Shown: one piece after another, positions 44,601 through 59,600 of the stretch
Layout: every line of letters begins with the position of its first letter
Numbering within the stretch: position 1 is the first letter of the stretch
DNA from: Aphanomyces cochlioides
Lineage: Eukaryota > Oomycota > Saprolegniomycetes > Saprolegniales > Verrucalvaceae
Direction: 5' to 3'
DNA length: 64,000 nt
NCBI GenBank assembly: GCA_019828595.1
Contig: JAHQRK010000016.1
Span: 1,839,444-1,903,443, forward strand
The notes under the pieces: model-generated
The model's database searches: none
The model's input: only the letters and a program-made list of their open reading frames with translations
Told to the model about the DNA's origin: nothing
Position numbers and translations under genes: made by a program

Positions 44601-47600
44601 TTCGCCTTTCGGAGTCCAAGCCTCTGGCCAGAGTATGGCTTAAAGTGGCAGAAAGGGCTCGTCACCCTACTACACAGTGTGTTGACCGCTTATTCAGCGG
44701 CCTTTTCTGCCCGAGTGAAGCTATCCTAAGACATGCATCTCACCTTGCATCGTGCCATTCATCTCATCTTTGGCAGGTATTATTTTAAATAGTAGGACAA
44801 TATTTTCATTTTGTATGTGGAATTGTTTGATTATTAATATTCTCGACAACTGGCACGTCCAGCAACATGGGTTACATCGTGACAAAACATGACACCAAGT
44901 ATTGAGCAACACACCAACGAATTGACAACATCACACCAAATGGATATTTGCCATGGATATCATCGGGCAATACAACCTTGAGTGGTCAAATTAGTTGATG
45001 TTGGTTGGAAGTGCTGACTATTACGAACGAACTTGTCTCAAATTACTCTTTTTTTGACTTGGCGTTTGTATGTAAAAATGACTCATTTTTGTACTTGGAA
45101 TTTGTATATAAAAATTACTCTTTTTTTGACTTGGCGTTTGTCCTTCAAAATTACTCTCGTACTTACGTGTTGCGTTAGAGCTTTAAGTAATAGATCACAT
45201 TGTTTAATATCGCTTATTGAACTCGTACATCCAATGAGTTGAAACTTTGATACTGGGTAATACACCTGCTAAGTATTCATGCAACACCCCTTAAGTGATT
45301 CATGATACTCGCCGTAGGCCCACTATCAACAGTGGTACTCCATCAAAAAAAGTAGCACCATCAGTTGCAATAGTGGTAACCAACGTTACACATTGTCCCC
45401 TTACTGTAAAAAGTTGAACTATGGGGAGAGGATTTACTCGTCCAAAGTCAATATGAAAATACAGTAAAAACACACGTTTTAGCTGTCCCTGGCTGCTCTA
45501 TGAAAATGTCCGGTATTTCGAGCCAAAAAGGCCCTACTTCGTAACATTCGCATATCGCGTCGGAATTCGCCTTTCGGAGTCCAAGCCTCTGGCCAGAGTA
45601 TGGCTTAAAGTGGCAGAAAGGGCTCGTCACCCTACTGCACAGTGTGTTGACCGCTTATTCAGCGGCCTTTTCTGCCCGAGTGAAGCTATCCTAAGACATG
45701 CATCTCACCTTGCATCGTCCCAGAAAAACTCAACTGCCATTCATCTCATCTTTGGCAGGTATTATTTTAAATAGTAGGACAATATTTTCATTTTGTATGT
45801 GGAATTGTTTGATTATTAATATTATCGACAACTGGCACGTCCAGCAACATGGGTTACATCGTGACAAAACATGACACCAAGTATTGAGCAACACACCAAC
45901 GAATTGACAACATCACACCAAATGGATATTTGCCATGGATATCATCGGGCAATACAACCTTGAGTGGTCAAATTAGTTGATGTTGGTTGGAAGTGCTGAC
46001 TATTACGAACGAACTTGTCTCAAATTACTCTTTTTTTGACTTGGCGTTTGTATGTAAAAATGACTCATTTTTGTACTTGGAATTTGTATATAAAAATTAC
46101 TCTTTTTTTGACTTGGCGTTTGTCCTTCAAAATTACTCTCGTACTTACGTGTTGCGTTAGAGCTTTAAGTAATAGATCACATTGTTTAATATCGCTTATT
46201 GAACTCGTACATCCAATGAGTTGAAACTTTGATACTGGGTAATACACCTGCTAAGTATTCATGCAACACCCCTTAAGTGATTCATGATACTCGCCGTAGG
46301 CCCACTATCAACAGTGGTACTCCATCAAAAAAAGTAGCACCATCAGTTGCAATAGTGGTAACCAACGTTACACATTGTCCCCTTACTGTAAAAAGTTGAA
46401 CTATGGGGAGAGGATTTACTCGTCCAAAGTCAATATGAAATACAGTAAAAACACACGTTTTAGCTGTCCCTGGCTGCTCTATGAAAATGTCCGGTATTTC
46501 GAGCCAAAAAGGCCCTACTTCGTAACATTCGCATATCGCGTCGGAATTCGCCTTTCGGAGTCCAAGCCTCTGGCCAGAGTATGGCTTAAAGTGGCAGAAA
46601 GGGCTCGTCACCCTACTGCACAGTGTGTTGACCGCTTATTCAGCGGCCTTTTCTGCCCGAGTGAAGCTATCCTAAGACATGCATCTCACCTTGCATCGTC
46701 CCAGAAAAACTCAACTGCCATTCATCTCATCTTTGGCAGGTATTATTTTAAATAGTAGGACAATATTTTCATTTTGTATGTGGAATTGTTTGATTATTAA
46801 TATTATCGACAACTGGCACGTCCAGCAACATGGGTTACATCGTGACAAAACATGACACCAAGTATTGAGCAACACACCAACGAATTGACAACATCACACC
46901 AAATGGATATTTGCCATGGATATCATCGGGCAATACAACCTTGAGTGGTCAAATTAGTTGATGTTGGTTGGAAGTGCTGACTATTACGAACGAACTTGTC
47001 TCAAATTACTCTTTTTTTGACTTGGCGTTTGTATGTAAAAATGACTCATTTTTGTACTTGGAATTTGTATATAAAAATTACTCTTTTTTTGACTTGGCGT
47101 TTGTCCTTCAAAATTACTCTCGTACTTACGTGTTGCGTTAGAGCTTTAAGTAATAGATCACATTGTTTAATATCGCTTATTGAACTCGTACATCCAATGA
47201 GTTGAAACTTTGATACTGGGTAATACACCTGCTAAGTATTCATGCAACACCCCTTAAGTGATTCATGATACTCGCCGTAGGCCCACTATCAACAGTGGTA
47301 CTCCATCAAAAAAAGTAGCACCATCAGTTGCAATAGTGGTAACCAACGTTACACATTGTCCCCTTACTGTAAAAAGTTGAACTATGGGGAGAGGATTTAC
47401 TCGTCCAAAGTCAATATGAAAATACAGTAAAAACACACGTTTTAGCTGTCCCTGGCTGCTCTATGAAAATGTCCGGTATTTCGAGCCAAAAAGGCCCTAC
47501 TTCGTAACATTCGCATATCGCGTCGGAATTCGCCTTTCGGAGTCCAAGCCTCTGGCCAGAGTATGGCTTAAAGTGGCAGAAAGGGCTCGTCACCCTACTG

Positions 47601-50600
47601 CACAGTGTGTTGACCGCTTATTCAGCGGCCTTTTCTGCCCGAGTGAAGCTATCCTAAGACATGCATCTCACCTTGCATCGTGCCATTCATCTCATCTTTG
47701 GCAGGTATTATTTTAAATAGTAGGACAATATTTTCATTTTGTATGTGGAATTGTTTGATTATTAATATTATCGACAACTGGCACGTCCAGCAACATGGGT
47801 TACATCGTGACAAAACATGACACCAAGTATTGAGCAACACACCAACGAATTGACAACATCACACCAAATGGATATTTGCCATGGATATCATCGGGCAATA
47901 CAACCTTGAGTGGTCAAATTAGTTGATGTTGGTTGGAAGTGCTGACTATTACGAACGAACTTGTCTCAAATTACTCTTTTTTTGACTTGGCGTTTGTATG
48001 TAAAAATGACTCATTTTTGTACTTGGAATTTGTATATAAAAATTACTCTTTTTTTGACTTGGCGTTTGTCCTTCAAAATTACTCTCGTACTTACGTGTTG
48101 CGTTAGAGCTTTAAGTAATAGATCACATTGTTTAATATCGCTTATTGAACTCGTACATCCAATGAGTTGAAACTTTGATACTGGGTAATACACCTGCTAA
48201 GTATTCATGCAACACCCCTTAAGTGATTCATGATACTCGCCGTAGGCCCACTATCAACAGTGGTACTCCATCAAAAAAAGTAGCACCATCAGTTGCAATA
48301 GTGGTAACCAACGTTACACATTGTCCCCTTACTGTAAAAAGTTGAACTATGGGGAGAGGATTTACTCGTCCAAAGTCAATATGAAAATACAGTAAAAACA
48401 CACGTTTTAGCTGTCCCTGGCTGCTCTATGAAAATGTCCGGTATTTCGAGCCAAAAAGGCCCTACTTCGTAACATTCGCATATCGCGTCGGAATTCGCCT
48501 TTCGGAGTCCAAGCCTCTGGCCAGAGTATGGCTTAAAGTGGCAGAAAGGGCTCGTCACCCTACTGCACAGTGTGTTGACCGCTTATTCAGCGGCCTTTTC
48601 TGCCCGAGTGAAGCTATCCTAAGACATGCATCTCACCTTGCATCGTCCCAGAAAAACTCAACTGCCATCCATCTCATCTTTGGCAGGTATTATTTTAAAT
48701 AGTAGGACAATATTTTCATTTTGTATGTGGAATTGTTTGATTATTAATATTATCGACAACTGGCACGTCCAGCAACATGGGTTACATCGTGACAAAACAT
48801 GACACCAAGTATTGAGCAACACACCAACGAATTGACAACATCACACCAAATGGATATTTGCCATGGATATCATCGGGCAATACAACCTTGAGTGGTCAAA
48901 TTAGTTGATGTTGGTTGGAAGTGCTGACTATTACGAACGAACTTGTCTCAAATTACTCTTTTTTTGACTTGGCGTTTGTATGTAAAAATGACTCATTTTT
49001 GTACTTGGAATTTGTATATAAAAATTACTCTTTTTTTGACTTGGCGTTTGTCCTTCAAAATTACTCTCGTACTTACGTGTTGCGTTAGAGCTTTAAGTAA
49101 TAGATCACATTGTTTAATATCGCTTATTGAACTCGTACATCCAATGAGTTGAAACTTTGATACTGGGTAATACACCTGCTAAGTATTCATGCAACACCCC
49201 TTAAGTGATTCATGATACTCGCCGTAGGCCCACTATCAACAGTGGTACTCCATCAAAAAAAGTAGCACCATCAGTTGCAATAGTGGTAACCAACGTTACA
49301 CATTGTCCCCTTACTGTAAAAAGTTGAACTATGGGGAGAGGATTTACTCGTCCAAAGTCAATATGAAAATACAGTAAAAACACACGTTTTAGCTGTCCCT
49401 GGCTGCTCTATGAAAATGTCCGGTATTTCGAGCCAAAAAGGCCCTACTTCGTAACATTCGCATATCGCGTCGGAATTCGCCTTTCGGAGTCCAAGCCTCT
49501 GGCCAGAGTATGGCTTAAAGTGGCAGAAAGGGCTCGTCACCCTACTGCACAGTGTGTTGACCGCTTATTCAGCGGCCTTTTCTGCCCGAGTGAAGCTATC
49601 CTAAGACATGCATCTCACCTTGCATCGTCCCAGAAAAACTCAACTGCCATCCATCTCATCTTTGGCAGGTATTATTTTAAATAGTAGGACAATATTTTCA
49701 TTTTGTATGTGGAATTGTTTGATTATTAATATTATCGACAACTGGCACGTCCAGCAACATGGGTTACATCGTGACAAAACATGACACCAAGTATTGAGCA
49801 ACACACCAACGAATTGACAACATCACACCAAATGGATATTTGCCATGGATATCATCGGGCAATACAACCTTGAGTGGTCAAATTAGTTGATGTTGGTTGG
49901 AAGTGCTGACTATTACGAACGAACTTGTCTCAAATTACTCTTTTTTTGACTTGGCGTTTGTATGTAAAAATGACTCATTTTTGTACTTGGAATTTGTATA
50001 TAAAAATTACTCTTTTTTTGACTTGGCGTTTGTCCTTCAAAATTACTCTCGTACTTACGTGTTGCGTTAGAGCTTTAAGTAATAGATCACATTGTTTAAT
50101 ATCGCTTATTGAACTCGTACATCCAATGAGTTGAAACTTTGATACTGGGTAATACACCTGCTAAGTATTCATGCAACACCCCTTAAGTGATTCATGATAC
50201 TCGCCGTAGGCCCACTATCAACAGTGGTACTCCATCAAAAAAAGTAGCACCATCAGTTGCAATAGTGGTAACCAACGTTACACATTGTCCCCTTACTGTA
50301 AAAAGTTGAACTATGGGGAGAGGATTTACTCGTCCAAAGTCAATATGAAAATACAGTAAAAACACACGTTTTAGCTGTCCCTGGCTGCTCTATGAAAATG
50401 TCCGGTATTTCGAGCCAAAAAGGCCCTACTTCGTAACATTCGCATATCGCGTCGGAATTCGCCTTTCGGAGTCCAAGCCTCTGGCCAGAGTATGGCTTAA
50501 AGTGGCAGAAAGGGCTCGTCACCCTACTACACAGTGTGTTGACCGCTTATTCAGCGGCCTTTTCTGCCCGAGTGAAGCTATCCTAAGACATGCATCTCAC

Positions 50601-53600
50601 CTTGCATCGTGCCATTCATCTCATCTTTGGCAGGTATTATTTTAAATAGTAGGACAATATTTTCATTTTGTATGTGGAATTGTTTGATTATTAATATTAT
50701 CGACAACTGGCACGTCCAGCAACATGGGTTACATCGTGACAAAACATGACACCAAGTATTGAGCAACACACCAACGAATTGACAACATCACACCAAATGG
50801 ATATTTGCCATGGATATCATCGGGCAATACAACCTTGAGTGGTCAAATTAGTTGATGTTGGTTGGAAGTGCTGACTATTACGAACGAACTTGTCTCAAAT
50901 TACTCTTTTTTTACTTGGCGTTTGTATGTAAAAATGACTCATTTTTGTACTTGGAATTTGTATATAAAAATTACTCTTTTTTTGACTTGGCGTTTGTCCT
51001 TCAAAATTACTCTCGTATTTACGTGTTGCGTTAGAGCTTTAAGTAATAGATCACATTGTTTAATATCGCTTATTGAACTCGTACATCCAATGAGTTGAAA
51101 CTTTGATACTGGGTAATACACCTGCTAAGTATTCATGCAACACCCCTTAAGTGATTCATGATACTCGCCGTAGGCCCACTATCAACAGTGGTACTCCATC
51201 AAAAAAAGTAGCACCATCAGTTGCAATAGTGGTAACCAACGTTACACATTGTCCCCTTACTGTAAAAAGTTGAACTATGGGGAGAGGATTTACTCGTCCA
51301 AAGTCAATATGAAAATACAGTAAAAACACACGTTTTAGCTGTCCCTGGCTGCTCTATGAAAATGTCCGGTATTTCGAGCCAAAAAGGCCCTACTTCGTAA
51401 CATTCGCATATCGCGTCGGAATTCGCCTTTCGGAGTCCAAGCCTCTGGCCAGAGTATGGCTTAAAGTGGCAGAAAGGGCTCCTCACCCTACTACACAGTG
51501 TGTTGACCGCTTATTCAGCGGCCTTTTCTGCCCGAGTGAAGCTATCCTAAGACATGCATCTCACCTTGCATCGTGCCATTCATCTCATCTTTGGCAGGTA
51601 TTATTTTAAATAGTAGGACAATATTTTCATTTTGTATGTGGAATTGTTTGATTATTAATATTATCGACAACTGGCACGTCCAGCAACATGGGTTACATCG
51701 TGACAAAACATGACACCAAGTATTGAGCAACACACCAAAGAATTGACAACATCACACCAAATGGATATTTGCCATGGATATCATCGGGCAATACAACCTT
51801 GAGTGGTCAAATTAGTTGATGTTGGTTGGAAGTGCTGACTATTACGAACGAACTTGTCTCAAATTACTCTTTTTTTGACTTGGCGTTTGTATGTAAAAAT
51901 GACTCATTTTTGTACTTGGAATTTGTATATAAAAATTACTCTTTTTTTGACTTGGCGTTTGTCCTTCAAAATTACTCTCGTACTTACGTGTTGCGTTAGA
52001 GCTTTAAGTAATAGATCACATTGTTTAATATCGCTTATTGAACTCGTACATCCAATGAGTTGAAACTTTGATACTGGGTAATACACCTGCTAAGTATTCA
52101 TGCAACACCCCTTAAGTGATTCATGATACTCGCCGTAGGCCCACTATCAACAGTGGTACTCCATCAAAAAAAGTAGCACCATCAGTTGCAATAGTGGTAA
52201 CCAACGTTACACATTGTCCCCTTACTGTAAAAAGTTGAACTATGGGGAGAGGATTTACTCGTCCAAAGTCAATATGAAAATACAGTAAAAACACACGTTT
52301 TAGCTGTCCCTGGCTGCTCTATGAAAATGTCCGGTATTTCGAGCCAAAAAGGCCCTACTTCGTAACATTCGCATATCGCGTCGGAATTCGCCTTTCGGAG
52401 TCCAAGCCTCTGGCCAGAGTATGGCTTAAAGTGGCAGAAAGGGCTCGTCACCCTACTACACAGTGTGTTGACCGCTTATTCAGCGGCCTTTTCTGCCCGA
52501 GTGAAGCTATCCTAAGACATGCATCTCACCTTGCATCGTGCCATTCATCTCATCTTTGGCAGGTATTATTTTAAATAGTAGGACAATATTTTCATTTTGT
52601 ATGTGGAATTGTTTGATTATTAATATTATCGACAACTGGCACGTCCAGCAACATGGGTTACATCGTGACAAAACATGACACCAAGTATTGAGCAACACAC
52701 CAACGAATTGACAACATCACACCAAATGGATATTTGCCATGGATATCATCGGGCAATACAACCTTGAGTGGTCAAATTAGTTGATGTTGGTTGGAAGTGC
52801 TGACTATTACGAACGAACTTGTCTCAAATTACTCTTTTTTTTTACTTGGCGTTTGTATGTAAAAATGACTCATTTTTGTACTTGGAATTTGTATATAAAA
52901 ATTACTCTTTTTTTGACTTGGCGTTTGTCCTTCAAAATTACTCTCGTATTTACGTGTTGCGTTAGAGCTTTAAGTAATAGATCACATTGTTTAATATCGC
53001 TTATTGAACTCGTACATCCAATGAGTTGAAACTTTGATACTGGGTAATACACCTGCTAAGTATTCATGCAACACCCCTTAAGTGATTCATGATACTCGCC
53101 GTAGGCCCACTATCAACAGTGGTACTCCATCAAAAAAAGTAGCACCATCAGTTGCAATAGTGGTAACCAACGTTACACATTGTCCCCTTACTGTAAAAAG
53201 TTGAACTATGGGGAGAGGATTTACTCGTCCAAAGTCAATATGAAAATACAGTAAAAACACACGTTTTAGCTGTCCCTGGCTGCTCTATGAAAATGTCCGG
53301 TATTTCGAGCCAAAAAGGCCCTACTTCGTAACATTCGCATATCGCGTCGGAATTCGCCTTTCGGAGTCCAAGCCTCTGGCCAGAGTATGGCTTAAAGTGG
53401 CAGAAAGGGCTCGTCACCCTACTACACAGTGTGTTGACCGCTTATTCAGCGGCCTTTTCTGCCCGAGTGAAGCTATCCTAAGACATGCATCTCACCTTGC
53501 ATCGTGCCATTCATCTCATCTTTGGCAGGTATTATTTTAAATAGTAGGACAATATTTTCATTTTGTATGTGGAATTGTTTGATTATTAATATTATCGACA

Positions 53601-56600
53601 ACTGGCACGTCCAGCAACATGGGTTACATCGTGACAAAACATGACACCAAGTATTGAGCAACACACCAAAGAATTGACAACATCACACCAAATGGATATT
53701 TGCCATGGATATCATCGGGCAATACAACCTTGAGTGGTCAAATTAGTTGATGTTGGTTGGAAGTGCTGACTATTACGAACGAACTTGTCTCAAATTACTC
53801 TTTTTTTGACTTGGCGTTTGTATGTAAAAATGACTCATTTTTGTACTTGGAATTTGTATATAAAAATTACTCTTTTTTTGACTTGGCGTTTGTCCTTCAA
53901 AATTACTCTCGTACTTACGTGTTGCGTTAGAGCTTTAAGTAATAGATCACATTGTTTAATATCGCTTATTGAACTCGTACATCCAATGAGTTGAAACTTT
54001 GATACTGGGTAATACACCTGCTAAGTATTCATGCAACACCCCTTAAGTGATTCATGATACTCGCCGTAGGCCCACTATCAACAGTGGTACTCCATCAAAA
54101 AAAGTAGCACCATCAGTTGCAATAGTGGTAACCAACGTTACACATTGTCCCCTTACTGTAAAAAGTTGAACTATGGGGAGAGGATTTACTCGTCCAAAGT
54201 CAATATGAAAATACAGTAAAAACACACGTTTTAGCTGTCCCTGGCTGCTCTATGAAAATGTCCGGTATTTCGAGCCAAAAAGGCCCTACTTCGTAACATT
54301 CGCATATCGCGTCGGAATTCGCCTTTCGGAGTCCAAGCCTCTGGCCAGAGTATGGCTTAAAGTGGCAGAAAGGGCTCGTCACCCTACTACACAGTGTGTT
54401 GACCGCTTATTCAGCGGCCTTTTCTGCCCGAGTGAAGCTATCCTAAGACATGCATCTCACCTTGCATCGTGCCATTCATCTCATCTTTGGCAGGTATTAT
54501 TTTAAATAGTAGGACAATATTTTCATTTTGTATGTGGAATTGTTTGATTATTAATATTATCGACAACTGGCACGTCCAGCAACATGGGTTACATCGTGAC
54601 AAAACATGACACCAAGTATTGAGCAACACACCAAAGAATTGACAACATCACACCAAATGGATATTTGCCATGGATATCATCGGGCAATACAACCTTGAGT
54701 GGTCAAATTAGTTGATGTTGGTTGGAAGTGCTGACTATTACGAACGAACTTGTCTCAAATTACTCTTTTTTTGACTTGGCGTTTGTATGTAAAAAATACT
54801 CATTTTTGTACTTGGAATTTGTATATAAAAATTACTCTTTTTTTGACTTGGCGTTTGTCCTTCAAAATTACTCTCGTATTTACGTGTTGCGTTAGAGCTT
54901 TAAGTAATAGATCACATTGTTTAATATCGCTTATTGAACTCGTACATCCAATGAGTTGAAACTTTGATACTGGGTAATACACCTGCTAAGTATTCATGCA
55001 ACACCCCTTAAGTGATTCATGATACTCGCCGTAGGCCCACTATCAACAGTGGTACTCCATCAAAAAAAGTAGCACCATCAGTTGCAATAGTGGTAACCAA
55101 CGTTACACATTGTCCCCTTACTGTAAAAAGTTGAACTATGGGGAGAGGATTTACTCGTCCAAAGTCAATATGAAAATACAGTAAAAACACACGTTTTAGC
55201 TGTCCCTGGCTGCTCTATGAAAATGTCCGGTATTTCGAGCCAAAAAGGCCCTACTTCGTAACATTCGCATATCGCGTCGGAATTCGCCTTTCGGAGTCCA
55301 AGCCTCTGGCCAGAGTATGGCTTAAAGTGGCAGAAAGGGCTCGTCACCCTACTACACAGTGTGTTGACCGCTTATTCAGCGGCCTTTTCTGCCCGAGTGA
55401 AGCTATCCTAAGACATGCATCTCACCTTGCATCGTGCCATTCATCTCATCTTTGGCAGGTATTATTTTAAATAGTAGGACAATATTTTCATTTTGTATGT
55501 GGAATTGTTTGATTATTAATATTATCGACAACTGGCACGTCCAGCAACATGGGTTACATCGTGACAAAACATGACACCAAGTATTGAGCAACACACCAAC
55601 GAATTGACAACATCACACCAAATGGATATTTGCCATGGATATCATCGGGCAATACAACCTTGAGTGGTCAAATTAGTTGATGTTGGTTGGAAGTGCTGAC
55701 TATTACGAACGAACTTGTCTCAAATTACTCTTTTTTTTACTTGGCGTTTGTATGTAAAAATGACTCATTTTTGTACTTGGAATTTGTATATAAAAATTAC
55801 TCTTTTTTTGACTTGGCGTTTGTCCTTCAAAATTACTCTCGTATTTACGTGTTGCGTTAGAGCTTTAAGTAATAGATCACATTGTTTAATATCGCTTATT
55901 GAACTCGTACATCCAATGAGTTGAAACTTTGATACTGGGTAATACACCTGCTAAGTATTCATGCAACACCCCTTAAGTGATTCATGATACTCGCCGTAGG
56001 CCCACTATCAACAGTGGTACTCCATCAAAAAAAGTAGCACCATCAGTTGCAATAGTGGTAACCAACGTTACACATTGTCCCCTTACTGTAAAAAGTTGAA
56101 CTATGGGGAGAGGATTTACTCGTCCAAAGTCAATATGAAAATACAGTAAAAACACACGTTTTAGCTGTCCCTGGCTGCTCTATGAAAATGTCCGGTATTT
56201 CGAGCCAAAAAGGCCCTACTTCGTAACATTCGCATATCGCGTCGGAATTCGCCTTTCGGAGTCCAAGCCTCTGGCCAGAGTATGGCTTAAAGTGGCAGAA
56301 AGGGCTCGTCACCCTACTACACAGTGTGTTGACCGCTTATTCAGCGGCCTTTTCTGCCCGAGTGAAGCTATCCTAAGACATGCATCTCACCTTGCATCGT
56401 GCCATTCATCTCATCTTTGGCAGGTATTATTTTAAATAGTAGGACAATATTTTCATTTTGTATGTGGAATTGTTTGATTATTAATATTATCGACAACTGG
56501 CACGTCCAGCAACATGGGTTACATCGTGACAAAACATGACACCAAGTATTGAGCAACACACCAACGAATTGACAACATCACACCAAATGGATATTTGCCA

Positions 56601-59600
56601 TGGATATCATCGGGCAATACAACCTTGAGTGGTCAAATTAGTTGATGTTGGTTGGAAGTGCTGACTATTACGAACGAACTTGTCTCAAATTACTCTTTTT
56701 TTACTTGGCGTTTGTATGTAAAAATGACTCATTTTTGTACTTGGAATTTGTATATAAAAATTACTCTTTTTTTGACTTGGCGTTTGTCCTTCAAAATTAC
56801 TCTCGTACTTACGTGTTGCGTTAGAGCTTTAAGTAATAGATCACATTGTTTAATATCGCTTATTGAACTCGTACATCCAATGAGTTGAAACTTTGATACT
56901 GGGTAATACACCTGCTAAGTATTCATGCAACACCCCTTAAGTGATTCATGATACTCGCCGTAGGCCCACTATCAACAGTGGTACTCCATCAAAAAAAGTA
57001 GCACCATCAGTTGCAATAGTGGTAACCAACGTTACACATTGTCCCCTTACTGTAAAAAGTTGAACTATGGGGAGAGGATTTACTCGTCCAAAGTCAATAT
57101 GAAAATACAGTAAAAACACACGTTTTAGCTGTCCCTGGCTGCTCTATGAAAATGTCCGGTATTTCGAGCCAAAAAGGCCCTACTTCGTAACATTCGCATA
57201 TCGCGTCGGAATTCGCCTTTCGGAGTCCAAGCCTCTGGCCAGAGTATGGCTTAAAGTGGCAGAAAGGGCTCGTCACCCTACTACACAGTGTGTTGACCGC
57301 TTATTCAGCGGCCTTTTCTGCCCGAGTGAAGCTATCCTAAGACATGCATCTCACCTTGCATCGTGCCATTCATCTCATCTTTGGCAGGTATTATTTTAAA
57401 TAGTAGGACAATATTTTCATTTTGTATGTGGAATTGTTTGATTATTAATATTATCGACAACTGGCACGTCCAGCAACATGGGTTACATCGTGACAAAACA
57501 TGACACCAAGTATTGAGCAACACACCAACGAATTGACAACATCACACCAAATGGATATTTGCCATGGATATCATCGGGCAATACAACCTTGAGTGGTCAA
57601 ATTAGTTGATGTTGGTTGGAAGTGCTGACTATTACGAACGAACTTGTCTCAAATTACTCTTTTTTTGACTTGGCGTTTGTATGTAAAAAATACTCATTTT
57701 TGTACTTGGAATTTGTATATAAAAATTACTCTTTTTTTGACTTGGCGTTTGTCCTTCAAAATTACTCTCGTATTTACGTGTTGCGTTAGAGCTTTAAGTA
57801 ATAGATCACATTGTTTAATATCGCTTATTGAACTCGTACATCCAATGAGTTGAAACTTTGATACTGGGTAATACACCTGCTAAGTATTCATGCAACACCC
57901 CTTAAGTGATTCATGATACTCGCCGTAGGCCCACTATCAACAGTGGTACTCCATCAAAAAAAGTAGCACCATCAGTTGCAATAGTGGTAACCAACGTTAC
58001 ACATTGTCCCCTTACTGTAAAAAGTTGAACTATGGGGAGAGGATTTACTCGTCCAAAGTCAATATGAAAATACAGTAAAAACACACGTTTTAGCTGTCCC
58101 TGGCTGCTCTATGAAAATGTCCGGTATTTCGAGCCAAAAAGGCCCTACTTCGTAACATTCGCATATCGCGTCGGAATTCGCCTTTCGGAGTCCAAGCCTC
58201 TGGCCAGAGTATGGCTTAAAGTGGCAGAAAGGGCTCGTCACCCTACTACACAGTGTGTTGACCGCTTATTCAGCGGCCTTTTCTGCCCGAGTGAAGCTAT
58301 CCTAAGACATGCATCTCACCTTGCATCGTGCCATTCATCTCATCTTTGGCAGGTATTATTTTAAATAGTAGGACAATATTTTCATTTTGTATGTGGAATT
58401 GTTTGATTATTAATATTATCGACAACTGGCACGTCCAGCAACATGGGTTACATCGTGACAAAACATGACACCAAGTATTGAGCAACACACCAAAGAATTG
58501 ACAACATCACACCAAATGGATATTTGCCATGGATATCATCGGGCAATACAACCTTGAGTGGTCAAATTAGTTGATGTTGGTTGGAAGTGCTGACTATTAC
58601 GAACGAACTTGTCTCAAATTACTCTTTTTTTACTTGGCGTTTGTATGTAAAAATGACTCATTTTTGTACTTGGAATTTGTATATAAAAATTACTCTTTTT
58701 TTGACTTGGCGTTTGTCCTTCAAAATTACTCTCGTATTTACGTGTTGCGTTAGAGCTTTAAGTAATAGATCACATTGTTTAATATCGCTTATTGAACTCG
58801 TACATCCAATGAGTTGAAACTTTGATACTGGGTAATACACCTGCTAAGTATTCATGCAACACCCCTTAAGTGATTCATGATACTCGCCGTAGGCCCACTA
58901 TCAACAGTGGTACTCCATCAAAAAAAGTAGCACCATCAGTTGCAATAGTGGTAACCAACGTTACACATTGTCCCCTTACTGTAAAAAGTTGAACTATGGG
59001 GAGAGGATTTACTCGTCCAAAGTCAATATGAAAATACAGTAAAAACACACGTTTTAGCTGTCCCTGGCTGCTCTATGAAAATGTCCGGTATTTCGAGCCA
59101 AAAAGGCCCTACTTCGTAACATTCGCATATCGCGTCGGAATTCGCCTTTCGGAGTCCAAGCCTCTGGCCAGAGTATGGCTTAAAGTGGCAGAAAGGGCTC
59201 GTCACCCTACTACACAGTGTGTTGACCGCTTATTCAGCGGCCTTTTCTGCCCGAGTGAAGCTATCCTAAGACATGCATCTCACCTTGCATCGTGCCATTC
59301 ATCTCATCTTTGGCAGGTATTATTTTAAATAGTAGGACAATATTTTCATTTTGTATGTGGAATTGTTTGATTATTAATATTATCGACAACTGGCACGTCC
59401 AGCAACATGGGTTACATCGTGACAAAACATGACACCAAGTATTGAGCAACACACCAAAGAATTGACAACATCACACCAAATGGATATTTGCCATGGATAT
59501 CATCGGGCAATACAACCTTGAGTGGTCAAATTAGTTGATGTTGGTTGGAAGTGCTGACTATTACGAACGAACTTGTCTCAAATTACTCTTTTTTTGACTT

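Noticed and set aside
46375..46755. 126-codon frame with a segment (RHPTAQCVDRLFSGLF) faintly like a hAT transposase dimerisation region
   Set aside because: Open at this length only because this unit has a one-base deletion in an A-run. The resemblance is short, and the 17-bp indel breaks the frame in most units. The Helitron termini explain the element better.
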